Source of the DNA: Micromonospora sp. Llam0
GTDB taxonomy: Bacteria; Actinomycetota; Actinomycetes; Mycobacteriales; Micromonosporaceae
Direction: 5' to 3'
DNA: 64,000 bases
Assembly: GCF_003751085.1 (NCBI RefSeq)
Contig: NZ_RJJY01000001.1
Coordinates: 5,704,001-5,768,000, forward strand
Shown here: piece after piece, positions 62,829 through 64,000 of the stretch
How the letters are laid out: each line of letters begins with the position of its first letter
How positions within the stretch are numbered: position 1 is the stretch's first letter
Program-made: the position numbers and the translations under genes
Notes under the pieces: generated by a model
The model's database searches: none
What the model was told of the DNA's origin: nothing
Seen by the model: only the letters and a program-made list of their open reading frames with translations

Positions 62829-63211
62829 ATGATGTCCAACGCCATCCGGGTCTTGGTCAGATCCGCCTGCAGTTTCTCGTTCTGCCGGCGCAGCTTCTCC
62901 AACTCGATCTGTTCCGCGGACTTCTTCACCCGCGACCCGGCCGAGGCGGGGGTGGCGGTATCCGTCTTCCCGCCGCCGTCGACGTGGCCGAGGTGTCCGG
63001 CGTCGCGGGCCCGTGTCCACTCGATGATGTGCGACGAGTACAGGCCTTCCCGGCGCAGGATCGCGCCTTTCTCTCCGTTCGGGGCGTTCTCGTACTCGGC
63101 GACCATCGCGAGCTTGTACTCCGGGCTGAAGACCCGCCGCGACGGCTTCGGCGCCGGGTCAGCCCCGCCGCCGGAGGCCGACTGCTTGCCAGATGAAGTG
63201 GACACGTACAC
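62756..63211 (-). CDS. IS3-family OrfA, HTH protein
   Basis: A 151-residue protein with a transposase HTH (RRVFSPEYKLAMVAEYENAP, then ILRREGLYSSHIIEWTRARD) and a C-terminal leucine-zipper-like coiled coil (AEQIELEKLRRQNEKLQADL). A canonical slippery heptamer GGGAAAA (62828-62822, minus strand) in the orfA frame G-GGA-AAA allows a -1 shift into orfB about 70 bases before the orfA stop. Confidence 0.85.
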   Translation of the reverse strand: MYVSTSSGKQSASGGGADPAPKPSRRVFSPEYKLAMVAEYENAPNGEKGAILRREGLYSSHIIEWTRARDAGHLGHVDGGGKTDTATPASAGSRVKKSAEQIELEKLRRQNEKLQADLTKTRMALDIMGKAHALLEELSGSADNDNPPRRS

Positions 63212-63537
63212 AAGGATCTCCGATCCCCGTCCTCAGGTCAGCACCCCACTCACACGGGGTGTCTCACACCATCTTGACCAAGAGGGAGGCTCCGCTTGAG
63301 CAACTCGTCCAGCCCGGGCTCGTGGAACGGCACCTCACCCGCAGACAGCTTCGCGATCTTGTCAGCGTCGACGTCGAAGCCGATCACCTCGTACCCCAAC
63401 TCGGCGAAACAGATGGCGTACGTCGCACCCAGATAGCCGGTACCAAGGAAGGTCAGGCGCGGCCGGGAAGCCCCAGACGGCGGCGTGACCGCAGCGATGG
63501 CCGGCACGGGGTGGTCAGGGGTCAGGGATGCGATCAC

Positions 63538-63652
63538 TGGGGGTTCTCCACATTCAGGGTAGAGCGGCCGGCGGCACCGTGAGTTTGGTCGTCAGTGCCG
63601 GCACGAGCGTCACCGGTCAGGCCGTGGCCCGCTCGTCATCGAACTTCCTTGG
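63538..63652. other. Short gap upstream of ugd
   Basis: About 115 bp between the ugd start and the end of the ADP-ribosylglycohydrolase gene, both on the minus strand. The ugd promoter should be here; no clear hexamers are visible. Confidence 0.35.
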
Positions 63653-64000
63653 TCAGTCAAAGTCCTGGGTGGCCAAGGCGGACAGCGCGCCAGCTGTAGT
63701 CAACAGCCGTGAAGCTGCCGACAGCCGCAGTCCCCACTGCACAGCGAGCGCCTGTTCGCCCTGCAGTGCCCCGCACAACGCGCCGGCCATCGCGGCGCAG
63801 GGCATGCTGCCACCAACTCCGGCGATCGCGAAGCGAAGGGCCTCAGAGGCGTCGTCGGGGTGGTTCAGGAAGGCGGCCAGCGCCACTGCCACCGCCGGCA
63901 ACACGACAGGTCCGTCGCTGTTCCCTGCGGCGGCCACCTCAGCTGGTTCAGCGCCCCGGCGTACCAGCACGGTGAGTCGCTGTAGCACCGACCGGAACTC
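63653..64000 (-). CDS. ADP-ribosylglycohydrolase family protein (C-terminal part; continues past the window)
   Basis: The visible 115 C-terminal residues contain VVLPAVAVALAAFLNHPDDA, then LRFAIAGVGGSMPCAAMAGA and LCGALQGEQALAVQW, which match the end of the ADP-ribosylglycohydrolase (DraG-like) fold, where the helices after the metal site read 'GxxxGAxxGA..G...P..W'. Family members remove ADP-ribose from proteins or nucleic acids. The frame is open to base 64000. The typical metal Asp pair (D-D) is replaced here by GGSMPCAAMAGA, so activity cannot be assumed. Confidence 0.7.
   Translation of the reverse strand, partial: EFRSVLQRLTVLVRRGAEPAEVAAAGNSDGPVVLPAVAVALAAFLNHPDDASEALRFAIAGVGGSMPCAAMAGALCGALQGEQALAVQWGLRLSAASRLLTTAGALSALATQDFD

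Larger units (their letters stand above)
61730..63286 (-). mobile_element. IS3-family insertion sequence in ugd
   Basis: A 1557-bp element with two overlapping minus-strand ORFs (orfA, orfB). The direct repeat AGGC flanks it at 61726-61729 and 63287-63290. Removing the element and one AGGC restores the ugd frame exactly (KRSLAAGRLRFTT), which fixes the ends. The terminal regions carry imperfect inverted repeats (TTGTCAAGTCAAATTGAGAC on the left; TTGGTCAAGATGGTGTGAGA on the right, reverse strand). The DDE transposase is intact, so it may still be active. Confidence 0.88.
60864..63537 (-). pseudogene. ugd: UDP-glucose 6-dehydrogenase gene, interrupted and deleted
   Basis: Three pieces of one Ugd remain. 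Piece 1 (63537 to about 63287) has the NAD-binding start RLTFLGTGYLGATYAICFAE and ends in ELLKRSL. Piece 2 (about 61729 to 61190) continues AAGRLRFTTDMAETAGFGDV, then ALIVGKSTVPVGTAEWI, EVVWSPEFLQEGFAVEDV and SFINAMAEVCE. Piece 3 (about 61190 to 60864) has AAMLAKTGARVRVFDPKGTE and, after a frameshift near 60985, VIDSRNCLDP. Pieces 1 and 2 are split by an IS. Between 2 and 3 about 100-130 codons, including the catalytic Cys region, are missing. The gene cannot make active UDP-glucuronate. Confidence 0.88.

Noticed and set aside
1..64000. CRISPR arrays, rRNA genes and integrase/att sites
   Set aside because: No regularly spaced direct repeats, no rRNA-like sequence and no tRNA-adjacent duplication were seen.

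Overview
The window is high-GC actinomycete DNA. GTG and TTG starts are frequent, neighbouring genes often share 1-4 bp (ATGA, GTGA, TGATG), and several genes look leaderless. The gene content (a single-chain YqeC-type gnd, prfC, a SulP permease with a divergent MerR regulator, WhiJ-like HTH/DUF397 pairs and many TPR/HTH regulators) fits the Micromonosporaceae. The family assignment is inferred, because no rRNA gene or other phylogenetic marker is present.

Layout. (1) 1-5.4 kb: the 3' part of a class I lanthipeptide operon (LanB, LanC, a stand-alone SpaB_C-type protein and a helical hypothetical). (2) 5.7-8.3 kb: a truncated and an intact copy of an HTH/TPR regulator in opposite orientation, with a TrmO-like gene. 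(3) 8.7-12.5 kb: an APH-type kinase/GNAT pair, a decayed gene, a truncated 5'-3' exonuclease and a Nudix hydrolase. (4) 12.5-22.5 kb: nine tightly packed minus-strand genes (aldo/keto reductase, EEP hydrolase, B12-type radical SAM, TMP-kinase-like P-loop protein, DegT aminotransferase, formyltransferase, cupin, second EEP hydrolase, PfkB-like protein). A divergent regulator lies upstream, followed by an MFS exporter and a GT1 glycosyltransferase. This looks like a biosynthetic cluster that I cannot match to a known pathway. (5) 26.8-35.7 kb: accessory mosaic with an ASCH pseudogene, a nuclease/beta-propeller fusion, an isolated hemC, small membrane proteins, an HTH-DUF5753/DUF397 pair and a NYN-OST-HTH protein. 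(6) 35.9-50.5 kb: conflict-system island with a transposase remnant, an FxLD-type methyltransferase, a P-loop kinase, a DddA-family deaminase with an Imm1 immunity gene, gene remnants and a Gabija pair (GajA/GajB) followed by two Holliday-junction-resolvase-like nucleases. (7) 50.5-60.4 kb: more core-like DNA with VOC/TetR/MFS, SulP, MerR, prfC, gnd, a methyltransferase and a second MerR. (8) 60.6-64 kb: a ugd gene destroyed by an IS3-family insertion, an internal deletion and a frameshift, then the 3' end of an ADP-ribosylglycohydrolase gene.

How the parts work together. LanB, LanC and the stand-alone SpaB_C protein should mature a lanthipeptide whose precursor lies upstream of the window. 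The FxLD methyltransferase at 36.5 kb belongs to the same kind of pathway but sits 31 kb away. The nine-gene operon combines nucleotide-type kinases and hydrolases with amino-sugar-type chemistry (transamination then N-formylation) and radical methylation or rearrangement. The deaminase/Imm1 and Gabija modules are a toxin-immunity pair and an anti-phage defence. The two near-identical MerR paralogues bracket prfC and gnd, and an 18-bp palindrome recurs at 55.27 and 60.56 kb, with weaker relatives before prfC and gnd, which suggests a small shared regulon.
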